From: Roseburia sp. 1XD42-34
GTDB taxonomy: Bacteria; Bacillota; Bacilli; Bacillales; Amphibacillaceae
Direction of reading: 5' to 3'
Assembly: GCF_009917385.1 (NCBI RefSeq)
Contig: NZ_QWLJ01000006.1
Coordinates: 62,001 to 126,000, forward strand
DNA length: 64,000 nt
In this document: in pieces, positions 53,889 through 63,269 of the stretch
Position numbering within the stretch: the first letter of the stretch is position 1
How the letters are laid out: each line of letters begins with the position of its first letter
Made by a program: the position numbers and the translations under genes
Notes under the pieces: generated by a model
Told to the model about the DNA's origin: nothing
What the model saw: only the letters and a program-made list of their open reading frames with translations
The model's database searches: none

Positions 53889-54668
53889 GTGAAGTGCAAC
53901 TCCTTTCTTTCCGTATGTATGCGATTTGTTAAATCAATGGTTGAAGAGAACAACATAAAATAATTCGCTTATGCCTAAAAGAGTAACGATGGATATAATA
54001 GATACCCATCCATTTCTTACAGCAAAATATTAGCGTAAGTTTTACTTCTGCGCCTTTTCTTTAATTACATGTTAAGACAAGCAACTACCTAATTGGAGTT
54101 ATAAGCATGAAACATGAAGGGGAATTGTGGATTTCGTTCTAGATGTGAAGGATGTGCTTGCAAAAGAATAAAAAACTCCGCTAAATGAAGGTTCTATTTC
54201 ATGATACCCTTTATAGATGAAGAAATCGTGAAGAATGTATGATGATTCTATGAAGGATAAGTAGATGTTTCTTAAAAAGGATACTTTTAATTATTTTTAA
54301 TAGGATAAGAAAGTACATAGAGGGAGTTCTATGTGGGTTTGTTTACTTATTCATAATTTTTTTGGAAACCATCAAATAGTTGGGGTTAGTTTTATCGATG
54401 GAATAGCTAAAGCAAATGCTTGGTGTGAAAAAATAACTTACCTATTACTACTTAGAACAAGTCAAATAAGATGGGTAATTAGCTTAGCTTTTAAACAACA
54501 ATTTTTAACTTTATAACCATCTCTTTTACCTAACCAACCCTCTACCTTTCCAAAGCTGTAGCTGAGACAGGAACTTTTTTAGCTACCCAACTCTCCTAGC
54601 ACTAGAAAAGGGAACAGTAGTTTAGGATAACTAGATGTTTTAACAAATTAAATTTTTCAGAATTTTTA
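53889..54668. other. Gene-free spacer before the carbohydrate operon
   Basis: No gene can be supported. A 61-codon frame at 54331-54516 has GAGGGAG before its ATG but no recognisable content. GGATAAGAAAGTA near 54302 resembles the left end of family A repeats but is not continued. Confidence 0.4.
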
Positions 54669-54736
54669 TAGACATTTTGGTATTGTTTGTGGTAATATTA
54701 TGTTTAGTAAAAATTTAATAAATATTTACTAAAAAC
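54669..54736 (+). promoter_or_regulatory. Promoter and operator-like palindrome of the carbohydrate operon
   Basis: TAGACA (54669-54674) and TAATAT (54693-54698) with an 18-bp spacer form a candidate promoter. Just downstream TTTAGTAAA (54703-54711) and TTTACTAAA (54725-54733) form an inverted repeat around 13 AT-rich bases, placed where a repressor would block the start of transcription. Confidence 0.55.
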
Positions 54737-54795
54737 AGTTGGCTTTACTGCGGGCAGAACAAGCTTAATTATTTGGTAGTAAGGAGATATAGACA

Positions 54796-55923
54796 ATGAA
54801 ACAATTGAGAATTGGGATTATTGGGGTTGGAGCTAGAAGCATTTTGGCTAAATACTGGCATAAACCAGATGGTAATTCTATTGTTAACGCTGCTGCTGAC
54901 ATATCACAGCACTCTTTAGAAAGATTTAAAGAAGAAATAAATGAAAGCGCATTTATTACGACAGACTATCAGGAATTACTAGCTAGGAGGGATGTTGATG
55001 CGGTAGCAGTGTTAACACCAGATTATCTCCATGAAGAGCATACAATTGCAGCACTTAAGGCTGGGAAACATGTTTATTGTGAAAAACCACTAGCGATTAC
55101 TCCTGAGGGATGCGATCGCATAATAGAGCAAGGAAATCATTCTAAAACTCATTTAATGATTGGTTTTAACATGAGGTATATGCCGATGTATCAAACAATA
55201 AAGGAAATTATTAAATCCGGTTTGGTTGGTGACATAAAGGCTGTGTGGGTGAGACACTTTGTTGGTTTTGGTGGAATGTTTTATTTTCACGATTGGCATG
55301 GTAAATCTGAGAAAACAACATCTTTACTCTTACAGAAAGCATCCCATGATATAGATGTTATTCACTGGTTAACAGATAGTTATACTACAAAAGTATCTGG
55401 TTTTGGAAGTTTGGACTATTATGGTGGAGATAAGCCAAATACTCTTACTTGTCCAGATTGTGAATTGAAAGCAACCTGTCCAGAAGCAAGTACAACTCAG
55501 CTAAATCAATGTGCCTTTCGAAAAGAAATTGATATAGAAGATAATAGCATGATCATCATGGAGTTGGAAAATGGAGTTAAAGCTTCCTATATGCAATGCC
55601 ATTTTACGCCTGATTATTCTCGAAATTACACTCTAATTGGCACAAAAGGCAGGATAGAAAATGATGATATTAATGATAAGGTTTATGTAAAAACTAGAAA
55701 ATCAGGTTCATGGCAGGAAATGAGTAATATAACCTATGATATTAAAAAATTACCTGGTACACATAGTGGGGCTGATCCACGAATCTGTAATGATTTTGTA
55801 TCACTCATCTTGGAAAATAAGCAACCTTTAACATCACCTTTTGCTGCCAGAATGAGTGTTGCTGTAGGTTATGCAGCAACACAATCAATTCGTTCAGGAG
55901 GAGAGGTTATAGCAATTAAATAA
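54796..55923 (+). CDS. Gfo/Idh/MocA-family oxidoreductase with a four-cysteine insert
   Basis: A 375-residue NAD(P)-dependent enzyme. The Rossmann motif is GIIGVGARS (7-15); GKHVYCEKPLA (90-100) is the family cofactor and lysine block, and KASHDIDVIHW (181-191) the catalytic-histidine region. An insert at 219-239 has Cys219, Cys222, Cys228 and Cys239 (C-x2-C-x5-C-x10-C), possibly a metal site. It may oxidise a sugar, or a bound sugar residue before cleavage. First gene of the operon, after AAGGAGA. Confidence 0.87.
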   Translation: MKQLRIGIIGVGARSILAKYWHKPDGNSIVNAAADISQHSLERFKEEINESAFITTDYQELLARRDVDAVAVLTPDYLHEEHTIAALKAGKHVYCEKPLAITPEGCDRIIEQGNHSKTHLMIGFNMRYMPMYQTIKEIIKSGLVGDIKAVWVRHFVGFGGMFYFHDWHGKSEKTTSLLLQKASHDIDVIHWLTDSYTTKVSGFGSLDYYGGDKPNTLTCPDCELKATCPEASTTQLNQCAFRKEIDIEDNSMIIMELENGVKASYMQCHFTPDYSRNYTLIGTKGRIENDDINDKVYVKTRKSGSWQEMSNITYDIKKLPGTHSGADPRICNDFVSLILENKQPLTSPFAARMSVAVGYAATQSIRSGGEVIAIK

Positions 55924-55981
55924 ACCAATTTGGATTAGTAAATATTTTAGTATCATAATTTGAATTAGTGGTGATAAAACA

Positions 55982-56917
55982 ATGACATATACGATTGGTG
56001 TGGATATAGGAGGAACAAAAGTTGCCACCGCGATTGTGGATCAATATGGAAGTATGATTAGTAAAAAAGAGGTTATAAGTAATCCTATTGGCAAAGAAGA
56101 AATGTTTTTACAAGTAATTAAAAGTATAGACGCTGTTTTAGATACTTCCAACCTTACTAAAGATTCTATTAGTAGAATCGGGGTTGGTGTACCTGGGAAG
56201 GTTGACAGCGAAAAGGGGATTGCTGTTTTTCAAAATAATTTACCTTGGAGAAATTTTCCGTTAGTTGATCGGTTAAGGGAACATTTTTTAACACAAGATA
56301 TTGTTATAGATAATGATGTATATATGGCTGCTTACGCAGAATGGAGGAAGTTATGCGCTTGCAAACAGGATACATTTGTCTACGTTACGGTTAGCACAGG
56401 TATCTCTTGTTCAACTATACATCACAGTTCGTTTTTGCGTGGAGGTGGGTTTGCAGGAGAACTTGGATTATATCCAGTTATTTCAAATTCATCACCAAAT
56501 GGAATTAATCAACTGGAACAAGTTGCTTCAGGTTTAGCGATACAGAAGCTAGCACAAAAGCAATTTGGTAATAAGCACATGACAACCAGAGATTTATTTA
56601 ACGAATTTCATAAAGATAACAAAATTGCAAAAGAGATCATTAAAGATGTTACTGAATCTTTAGCACATGCTATTTATGCTTTAGTGTGCTTATTAGATCC
56701 AAATAAAATAGTGCTTGGGGGAGGGGTTATCAATCATCAACCATTTTTACTAAATTTAGTTAAGAATAAATTGAAACGATTTCTTATGGTGGAACAACAG
56801 CATGTGTTGCGTGGTATATCTACTAGTTATTATAAAGGTGATTCTGGAATAATAGGCGCTGCTATGAGAATAAAAACAAGCAATAATAAAGAAAAGCAAG
56901 GTACCAAATTATTTTAG
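55982..56917 (+). CDS. ROK-family sugar kinase
   Basis: A 311-residue ROK protein without a DNA-binding domain, so a kinase rather than a repressor. The ATP phosphate loop is GVDIGGTKVATAIV at the N-terminus; GVGVPGKVDSEKG and IVIDNDVYMAAYAEW (catalytic Asp region) follow, and LGGGVI near the C-terminus. The usual CxCGxxGC zinc motif is replaced by a stretch without cysteines (GELGLYPVISNSSPNG), which is unusual in bacterial ROK kinases. It probably phosphorylates the hexose released by the operon. It lies 58 bp after the oxidoreductase gene. Confidence 0.85.
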   Translation: MTYTIGVDIGGTKVATAIVDQYGSMISKKEVISNPIGKEEMFLQVIKSIDAVLDTSNLTKDSISRIGVGVPGKVDSEKGIAVFQNNLPWRNFPLVDRLREHFLTQDIVIDNDVYMAAYAEWRKLCACKQDTFVYVTVSTGISCSTIHHSSFLRGGGFAGELGLYPVISNSSPNGINQLEQVASGLAIQKLAQKQFGNKHMTTRDLFNEFHKDNKIAKEIIKDVTESLAHAIYALVCLLDPNKIVLGGGVINHQPFLLNLVKNKLKRFLMVEQQHVLRGISTSYYKGDSGIIGAAMRIKTSNNKEKQGTKLF

Positions 56918-56929
56918 GGGGGTATTATA

Positions 56930-58543
56930 TTGAAAAAAAACAAATTATTGCTACTTTTATTAATTGTGCCGCTGTTATTTATTACAGCATGTAGTGATAA
57001 GGATGCGAAGTTAAAAAAAGGATCAACGAGTGAGAACTTAGAAAATCTAACCGAATCAGGTATGCCAATTGTAGAAGATCAAATTAAATTAAAAATATTT
57101 GCTGGTCGGACCCCACAATCTGCTGAGGACTGGAATGATGTACTAATTTGGAATACGTATGAAGAAATGACGAACATTGATGTGGAATGGGAAATGGTAC
57201 AAAGTACGGGGTTAGAGGAAAAAAGAAACCTAGCGTTAGCAAGTGGTACACTTCCTGATGCATTTCATACAGCTTCTATCCCAACAGTAGATTTACTAAA
57301 ATACGGGGAGCAAGGTGTTTTTATTCCGCTTAATGATTTAATTGAGGAACATGCGCCTAATTTAAAAAAAGTTTTAGATGAGTACCCAGAAGTGGAGAAA
57401 GCCATTACCTTTCCGGACGGGAATATATATTCATTTCCAACTGTAGTTGATCCGAATTTTTTATCGATGCTTCTTGGGCCAAGACCATGGGTAAATCAAG
57501 AATGGCTTGACACATTGAGTATGGAAATGCCTCAAACAACAGAAGATTATTATGAGTATTTAAAAGCTGTTAAAACAAAAGATCCAAATGGAAATGGTAA
57601 GGCAGACGAAATTCCATTTGGTAGCTACTCCATTGACATGATGATTAGATGGCTGAATGGAGCATATGGGTTGGGGAATAGAGGATTTAACCATCCGTAT
57701 ATTGACATGGATCCAGCCAAAGAAGAATTAAGATTTATTCCTACTTCAGAAGAATACAAGGCGATGATTGAGTATTTACACAAATTATATAACGAAGGTT
57801 TAATTGAGCAGAATATATTTTCAATGGAAACAGGACAATTCCTTGCCAATTCTACAGAAGGACTTTATGGAAGTACAGTTTCGCATAGCCCAAGAGAGTT
57901 ATTTGGCGTTGAGGAATACAGTGGAGCACCTGCATTAGAAGGTCCTTTTAAAGATAAATTGTTTACAGGAATAACGCCAATGGTTACTAGCATTAATGGC
58001 TTTGTAATTACAAGCGAAAACAAAAATCCAGCTGCAACAGTGAGGTGGATGGATTATTTTTACAGCGATGAAGGTTCAAAATTATTTCTCATGGGGGTAG
58101 AAGGTGAAACGTACGAAGAAACTTCAGATGGGGAATTAAAATACCTAGATAAAATTACGAACAGTACAGACGGTCTTACTTTTGAACAGGAATTGGCAAA
58201 ATACCTAACATGGCCTGGAGGAGGATATCCGGGATTAGTAAAGGAGGAATATTTTAAAGGTTTGGAAAACGCAGAGGATTCCAGAAAATCAGCTGAAAAG
58301 CTAGAACCATACATTATCGATGAGGTTTGGCCAAGCTTCACATACACCAAAGAAGAAAATGATTTACTTGCTTCTATAGGTACAGATATACAAAAGTATG
58401 TTATTGAAATGCGAGATAAATTTATTTCGGGGGACATTCCTTTATCTGAATGGGATAGTTATACCCAAACAGTTAAAGACATGGGATTGGAGGATTATTT
58501 AAAAGTTCAGAAACAGGCTTTAGAGAGATATAAGTCTAATTAA
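56930..58543 (+). CDS. Extracellular solute-binding lipoprotein (LplA-like)
   Basis: A 537-residue type-1 ABC binding protein. Lipoprotein signal LLLLLLIVPLLFITAC with lipidated Cys21, then a mature domain with ASGTLPDAFHTAS, GVFIPLNDLIEEHAPNLK and the C-terminal GSKLFLMGVEGETYE block typical of LplA/YtcQ-like proteins, which serve oligosaccharides with LplB/LplC-type permeases. It should capture the operon's glycan. The start is TTG 56930 after AGGGGGG. A hairpin follows the stop. Confidence 0.9.
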   Translation: MKKNKLLLLLLIVPLLFITACSDKDAKLKKGSTSENLENLTESGMPIVEDQIKLKIFAGRTPQSAEDWNDVLIWNTYEEMTNIDVEWEMVQSTGLEEKRNLALASGTLPDAFHTASIPTVDLLKYGEQGVFIPLNDLIEEHAPNLKKVLDEYPEVEKAITFPDGNIYSFPTVVDPNFLSMLLGPRPWVNQEWLDTLSMEMPQTTEDYYEYLKAVKTKDPNGNGKADEIPFGSYSIDMMIRWLNGAYGLGNRGFNHPYIDMDPAKEELRFIPTSEEYKAMIEYLHKLYNEGLIEQNIFSMETGQFLANSTEGLYGSTVSHSPRELFGVEEYSGAPALEGPFKDKLFTGITPMVTSINGFVITSENKNPAATVRWMDYFYSDEGSKLFLMGVEGETYEETSDGELKYLDKITNSTDGLTFEQELAKYLTWPGGGYPGLVKEEYFKGLENAEDSRKSAEKLEPYIIDEVWPSFTYTKEENDLLASIGTDIQKYVIEMRDKFISGDIPLSEWDSYTQTVKDMGLEDYLKVQKQALERYKSN

Positions 58544-58548
58544 TGATT

Positions 58549-58605
58549 GCTGGAAGTCTAGTTGTCAACCGTATTAGCTAGTAACTAGATTTCCAGCCTC
58601 CTTTT
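58549..58605 (+). terminator. Intra-operon hairpin after the binding-protein gene
   Basis: GCTGGAAGTCTAGTT pairs with AACTAGATTTCCAGC (one G-U pair) over about 19 nt, followed by CTCCTTTT. It may stabilise the upstream message or partly end transcription, giving more binding protein than downstream enzymes. Confidence 0.65.
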
Positions 58606-58644
58606 AGAGTAAGGCGAGCTCATTATAAGAACGGGGGCATTTTT

Positions 58645-60609
58645 ATGTCAAAAAAGGATATTTCTACACTGATTGAAAATTGCCAGCGAAAGATAAATGT
58701 AACAGAGTATGGCGCTGATCCAACAGGAAAAAAAGATAGCACAAGAGCAATTTGGAAAGCGTTTGAAGCAGCAAAAAAATATAGTGACGGTTATGTAGTT
58801 GTTGATTTCCCAAACGGAATTTATCAGTTGCAAAAAAGTGCGGCAGAAAAAAGAGTGTACCATACTTCTAACACTAATAGTATAGAGTACCCAATAAAAC
58901 ATATAACACTACTTTTAGAAGATCAAGAAAAAGTGATTTTAAATGGGAATGGCTCTTTATTTATAATTCATGGGGACTGTATGGCACTTGGGATTATTAG
59001 GTCAAAGGAAATCTTTTTATATGATTTTTCTTGGGATTTTGCTATACCTACAACAATCGAATTGACTGTAAAAGCAACTGGTAAAGATAACGACGGACAT
59101 TATACAGATTTTCATGTTCCTGATTGTTTTCCGTATTCTGTAGGTGAAAATCAAAAAGATGTTTATTGGTATGGTGAAGTTGATCCAACCACTGGAAAGC
59201 ATTATTGGGTGGATAAAAACCATAAGGATGCATGGACTTTAGTAGGTTATCATCCAGAGAGTAATATAACTAGGCGGTATTCGCTTGAGCTAGGTCCTTT
59301 TTCTGAGCGGAGAACGAAGGTTGTAAAGCTTGGTGATTCAACATTAAGAGTTTTTTATGGTGATAATCGACCACTTCTCCATCAAAAAGGATTTGTATTT
59401 GAATTTTGTTCTACTCCTAGGAGAGAAACAGCTGGAGCTTTTATTTGGGAAAGTGAAGACACGATTATTGAAAAGGTAAATGTACATTACATGCATGCAT
59501 TTGGCTGGCTGACGCAAATGTCACATAATGTATCTTATTATCATTGTAACTTTACAGCACGAGAAGGGAGTGGGAGGTATACTTCTAGTTATGCAGATTC
59601 AATACATGTATCTGGTGCAAGTGGGCACATCCATATTGAGGGGTGCTATTTTAATCACGCTCACGATGACCCCATTAATATTCATGGGACGTTTACTCGG
59701 GTGGAAGAACTGATCGACAATTACACCATTAAGCTTCAGTATATACAAGCTCAACAAGGGGGATTTCCTCAGTATTACATAGGGGATGAGGTCATTTTTT
59801 ATAGACGAGATAATTTAGTACACGGTAATGATAAAGGGAAAAGCTATTTCGTTACTGCGGTATCAAACCCTGGAGAAAATGCCAACGATTTAAGGACAAT
59901 GACCGTTACCTTTAATCAGCCATTGCCTGATGATATAGGAAATCAGTTAAACGGAGAGCCTTTATTTGTTGCAGAGAATATTACTTATACACCTACTGTT
60001 CATATTAAAAACAACCGCTTTGAAACCATTTCCACTCGTGGGATTTTGTGTACGACGAGAAAAAAAGTAGTAATAGAAAACAATTTATTTCGTCACATGG
60101 CAATGGATGTGATTTATATTTCGAATGATGCGCGATACTGGTATGAGTCAGGACCCGTTCGTGATGTCACGATTCGAGCAAATGTTTTTTATGTAACAGA
60201 AGTAGGCAATGCAAGATGGAGAAATGCAGCGATACGAATTGATCCTATTACGCTAGAGGGGAAATTGCCACCAAATAGAAATGCCATTCACAGAAATATT
60301 TTCATCAAAGAGAATAGTTTTTATATGGAGCATGAATCGGTGTTGTCAGCAAAAAGCGTCAGTAATCTTACGTTTACACGCAATAAAATTTTAAAATATC
60401 AACCCGATGGTATGTCTATTGAATCGGAGGAGAATGATCCAAATAAAGACAAGGTTGTAAGTAAGAGCACTTTTGAGCTTAGTGGATGCCAAGAAGTAAC
60501 CATTTATAACAATATATTTGGTGACGACTATCAAGCGACACTATCTTATTCGTTAATGTCGCCAAAGCACATAAAGAAGATAGATTTAAACAATACAGAA
60601 GAAATGTAA
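58645..60609 (+). CDS. Parallel beta-helix glycosidase resembling GH110 alpha-1,3-galactosidase
   Basis: A 654-residue right-handed beta-helix protein. It begins INVTEYGADPTGKKDST, the pectate-lyase-like start, and has no signal peptide, so it acts in the cytoplasm. The middle block HVSGASGHIHIEGCYFNHAH is followed by Asp341-Asp342 and PINIHGTF, and the C-terminal block has ISTRGILCTTRKKVVIENN. These resemble GH110 enzymes, which remove terminal alpha-1,3-galactose by an inverting mechanism using paired Asp residues. Family assignment is from memory of the motifs and unconfirmed; another beta-helix hydrolase is possible. It fits a role after uptake of a galactose-bearing oligosaccharide. Confidence 0.75.
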   Translation: MSKKDISTLIENCQRKINVTEYGADPTGKKDSTRAIWKAFEAAKKYSDGYVVVDFPNGIYQLQKSAAEKRVYHTSNTNSIEYPIKHITLLLEDQEKVILNGNGSLFIIHGDCMALGIIRSKEIFLYDFSWDFAIPTTIELTVKATGKDNDGHYTDFHVPDCFPYSVGENQKDVYWYGEVDPTTGKHYWVDKNHKDAWTLVGYHPESNITRRYSLELGPFSERRTKVVKLGDSTLRVFYGDNRPLLHQKGFVFEFCSTPRRETAGAFIWESEDTIIEKVNVHYMHAFGWLTQMSHNVSYYHCNFTAREGSGRYTSSYADSIHVSGASGHIHIEGCYFNHAHDDPINIHGTFTRVEELIDNYTIKLQYIQAQQGGFPQYYIGDEVIFYRRDNLVHGNDKGKSYFVTAVSNPGENANDLRTMTVTFNQPLPDDIGNQLNGEPLFVAENITYTPTVHIKNNRFETISTRGILCTTRKKVVIENNLFRHMAMDVIYISNDARYWYESGPVRDVTIRANVFYVTEVGNARWRNAAIRIDPITLEGKLPPNRNAIHRNIFIKENSFYMEHESVLSAKSVSNLTFTRNKILKYQPDGMSIESEENDPNKDKVVSKSTFELSGCQEVTIYNNIFGDDYQATLSYSLMSPKHIKKIDLNNTEEM

Positions 60610-60640
60610 TAAATTTATTGGAAAGGTAGGAATTTAACAT

Positions 60641-61897
60641 ATGCAACCAAAAACCGCAATCCTTATTGGAGCAGGGGATCGAGGAGCAAGAGCTTATGCG
60701 CCGTATGCTTTAGCATATCCTAATGAATTAAATATCATTGCTGTAGCTGAACCTAATACAGAAAGAAGAACGAGTCTAGTTAAAGAACATCTTATTATGG
60801 AAGAGAATAGCTACGATTCATGGGAACCATTATTAGAAAAAGAAAAACTTGCTGATATTGCAATCATTTGTACGCTTGACAGAGAACATTTTAACCCAAC
60901 TATTAAAGCGTTGGAACAAGGTTATCATGTGCTATTAGAAAAGCCAATGTCTCCTGATCCAAAAGAGTGTATTGAAATGGAGCGTGTAGCAGAACAAAAA
61001 AATAGACAATTAACTATATGTCACGTGTTACGATATACCCAATTCTGGTCTAAGATAAGGGAAATTATTCAAAAAGGCGTTATTGGTGAAGTCGCTTCTG
61101 TACAACTTAATGAAAATGTAGAGGTTATGCATATGTCACACAGTTTTGTGCGCGGAAATTGGAATAATAAAGAACGGTCGAGTCCGATGATTTTACAAAA
61201 ATCATGTCATGATATGGATATTATTAGCTATATTTTAGATAAAAAATGTGAACGAGTTAGTTCATATGGGTCATTAATGCATTTCAGGAAAGAAAATGCT
61301 CCTAAAGGCGCTCCAAAAAGATGTCTAGATGGATGTCCGGTTGAATCTGATTGTCCTTTTCATGCAGGGCGTTATTATCTCGGCGAAGGTAAAGGGTGGG
61401 CAAAAAAATTCACGGAGGATTTTTCTAATCAGGGTATTATTAAAGCGTTAAAAGAAACTCCTTATGGAAACTGTGTATACCAATCAGATAATAATGTAGT
61501 TGACCATCAAGTAGTCAATATGGAATTTGCTGGTGGTGCAACGGCTACATTTAGCATGTGTGGATTCACAAGAGAGCAAACTCGTATGATACAGGTCATG
61601 GGGACAAAAGGAGAAATACGAGGAAATATGGCAGAAAATAGTATTTCTCTATTTGATTTTTTAACAAAGCATGAAACCGTCATACATTTTAGTAAACCAG
61701 TTGGAGGCCATGGAGGGGGAGATCAGGCTATTATTCGGGATTTTCTTCAAGACATGGAGAAGCATGGAGGAAAAGAAAGTAAATCTTCAGCTTCTGTGTC
61801 TTTACGAAGTCACTTGATGGCTTTCGCAGCAGAAGAATCTAGGCTAAATGGTGGGGAGTCTATTCATTTAGATAGTTATTACGCTAGATATTTGTAA
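60641..61897 (+). CDS. Gfo/Idh/MocA-family oxidoreductase with cysteine cluster (second)
   Basis: A 418-residue enzyme. NAD site ILIGAGDRGARAYA (8-21), cofactor block GYHVLLEKPMSPDP (94-107) and catalytic region QKSCHDMDIISY (186-197). Cys228, Cys232 and Cys238 (RCLDGCPVESDCPF) form a cluster, with a further cysteine in YGNCVYQ. It is distinct from the protein at 54796 in length and motifs. Together the two could carry out oxidation and re-reduction around a glycosidic bond, as in NAD-dependent glycosidases; this is inference. AAAGGTAGG precedes the ATG. Confidence 0.87.
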   Translation: MQPKTAILIGAGDRGARAYAPYALAYPNELNIIAVAEPNTERRTSLVKEHLIMEENSYDSWEPLLEKEKLADIAIICTLDREHFNPTIKALEQGYHVLLEKPMSPDPKECIEMERVAEQKNRQLTICHVLRYTQFWSKIREIIQKGVIGEVASVQLNENVEVMHMSHSFVRGNWNNKERSSPMILQKSCHDMDIISYILDKKCERVSSYGSLMHFRKENAPKGAPKRCLDGCPVESDCPFHAGRYYLGEGKGWAKKFTEDFSNQGIIKALKETPYGNCVYQSDNNVVDHQVVNMEFAGGATATFSMCGFTREQTRMIQVMGTKGEIRGNMAENSISLFDFLTKHETVIHFSKPVGGHGGGDQAIIRDFLQDMEKHGGKESKSSASVSLRSHLMAFAAEESRLNGGESIHLDSYYARYL

Positions 61898-62255
61898 TCA
61901 AGAGTAAGGTATCTGGTTTAATGTAAAAGAGCAGTTAAAGGAATTTTTATATAGTTATCTAATACTTGCTTTATTGCAGACGCATAAACTATAGAAGATG
62001 TGTACGCCGTATAGAGAAGTGGATATGCGCTTATTTGATAAATCAAATCTATTAGATGAGAAGACCTCTTGGTTAGTAATTAAGTTTCTTTTTTCTTATA
62101 CAGAAGGCGTAGAATATGTTTAATTTTGTAAATTAGAAGAAGAATTTTTTAAAAAACGTATAGATAGATACGACATTTTTTATTTGAAAATTGTTAAATA
62201 CGTTGATTTTAATAATAGAGGCTAATGGGCGGTGTTTATAACAGGGAGGGATAAT
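61898..62255. other. Spacer between the second oxidoreductase and the permease genes
   Basis: A 41-codon frame at 61998-62123 has no ribosome binding site and is unrecognised. No terminator was seen, so the permeases are probably still in the operon. Confidence 0.4.
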
Positions 62256-63257
62256 ATGGCAATTAGGGAAGAAAAGCTAAATGATGATTATATACCGTTA
62301 GATTATTCCGGTAAGAATAGATCTCTTATTGAAAAGACAAACTTTCGAAAAAAATTTAAAAACTTTAATAAAAACGTGAAGAAAAATTGGCAGTTATATA
62401 TCTTCCTTTTACCGGCTTTGATTTTCTTTTTTATCTTTCATTACATTCCGATGTATGGCGTTCAAATTGCTTTTAAAGACTTCTATGCAACATTAGGGAT
62501 TTGGGGGAGTCCTTGGATTGGTTTTGACCACTTTGAACGTTTTTTCGATTCTTATTATTTTTTTAGATTATTAAAAAACACATTATTACTTAGCCTATAT
62601 GGGATTCTTTTATTTCCTTTACCTATAATATTTGCATTAGCCTTAAATGAATTGAGGAATGGCCCCTTTAAAAAATGGTCACAAACACTTACCTATGCTC
62701 CACACTTTATTTCTGTAGTTGTACTTGTAGGCATGATTATTGCATTTTTAGATCCAATTACAGGAATAGTTAATAATATCATTGTTCAATTTGGTGGAGA
62801 GGCCATCCCGTTTTTAACAGATCCTGATTGGTTTAGACATATATTTGTCTGGTCTGGACAATGGCAATCATTAGGGTGGGGGACCATTATTTACTTGGCT
62901 GCTTTAGCTGGGGTAAATCCAGAACTTCATGAGGCGGCTAAAGTAGATGGAGCAACGAGAATGCAACGAATCATTCATATTAATATTCCTTCTATTTTAC
63001 CGACTGTAGTTGTGTTATTTATATTGAATATCGGTAGCTTTATGGCAATTGGATTTGAAAAAGTGTTATTGCTTCAGAATTCATTGAACTCAGAAACATC
63101 TGATGTTATTCAAACATTCGTGTATGAAACGGGGTTATTGGAGGGCCAGTACAGCTTTGCAGCTGCGATAGGTTTATTTGAATCAGCTATCAATATTGTT
63201 TTACTAATAACCGTTAATTATCTGGCAAGAAAAACGAGCAATAACAGCTTATGGTGA
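62256..63257 (+). CDS. ABC sugar transporter permease, LplB/YtcP-like
   Basis: A 333-residue binding-protein-dependent permease with about six helices. The long charged N-terminus precedes WQLYIFLLPALIFFFIFHYI and PMYGVQIAFKDF, typical of LplB/YteP proteins. The EAA loop EAAKVDGATRMQRIIHINIP begins at Glu226 and contacts the ATPase, which is not in the window and may be a shared MsmX-type subunit. The start is ATG 62256, 5 bp after AGGGAGGG; an earlier in-frame ATG overlaps that site. Confidence 0.92.
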   Translation: MAIREEKLNDDYIPLDYSGKNRSLIEKTNFRKKFKNFNKNVKKNWQLYIFLLPALIFFFIFHYIPMYGVQIAFKDFYATLGIWGSPWIGFDHFERFFDSYYFFRLLKNTLLLSLYGILLFPLPIIFALALNELRNGPFKKWSQTLTYAPHFISVVVLVGMIIAFLDPITGIVNNIIVQFGGEAIPFLTDPDWFRHIFVWSGQWQSLGWGTIIYLAALAGVNPELHEAAKVDGATRMQRIIHINIPSILPTVVVLFILNIGSFMAIGFEKVLLLQNSLNSETSDVIQTFVYETGLLEGQYSFAAAIGLFESAINIVLLITVNYLARKTSNNSLW

Positions 63258-63269
63258 GGAGGCAATAAC

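Noticed and set aside
54331..54516. Open frame of 61 codons with GAGGGAG upstream
   Set aside because: The ribosome binding site is fair but the product resembles nothing I know and the frame lies in a long gene-free spacer; left as spacer.
61998..62123. Open frame of 41 codons before the permease genes
   Set aside because: No ribosome binding site and no family; too short to support.
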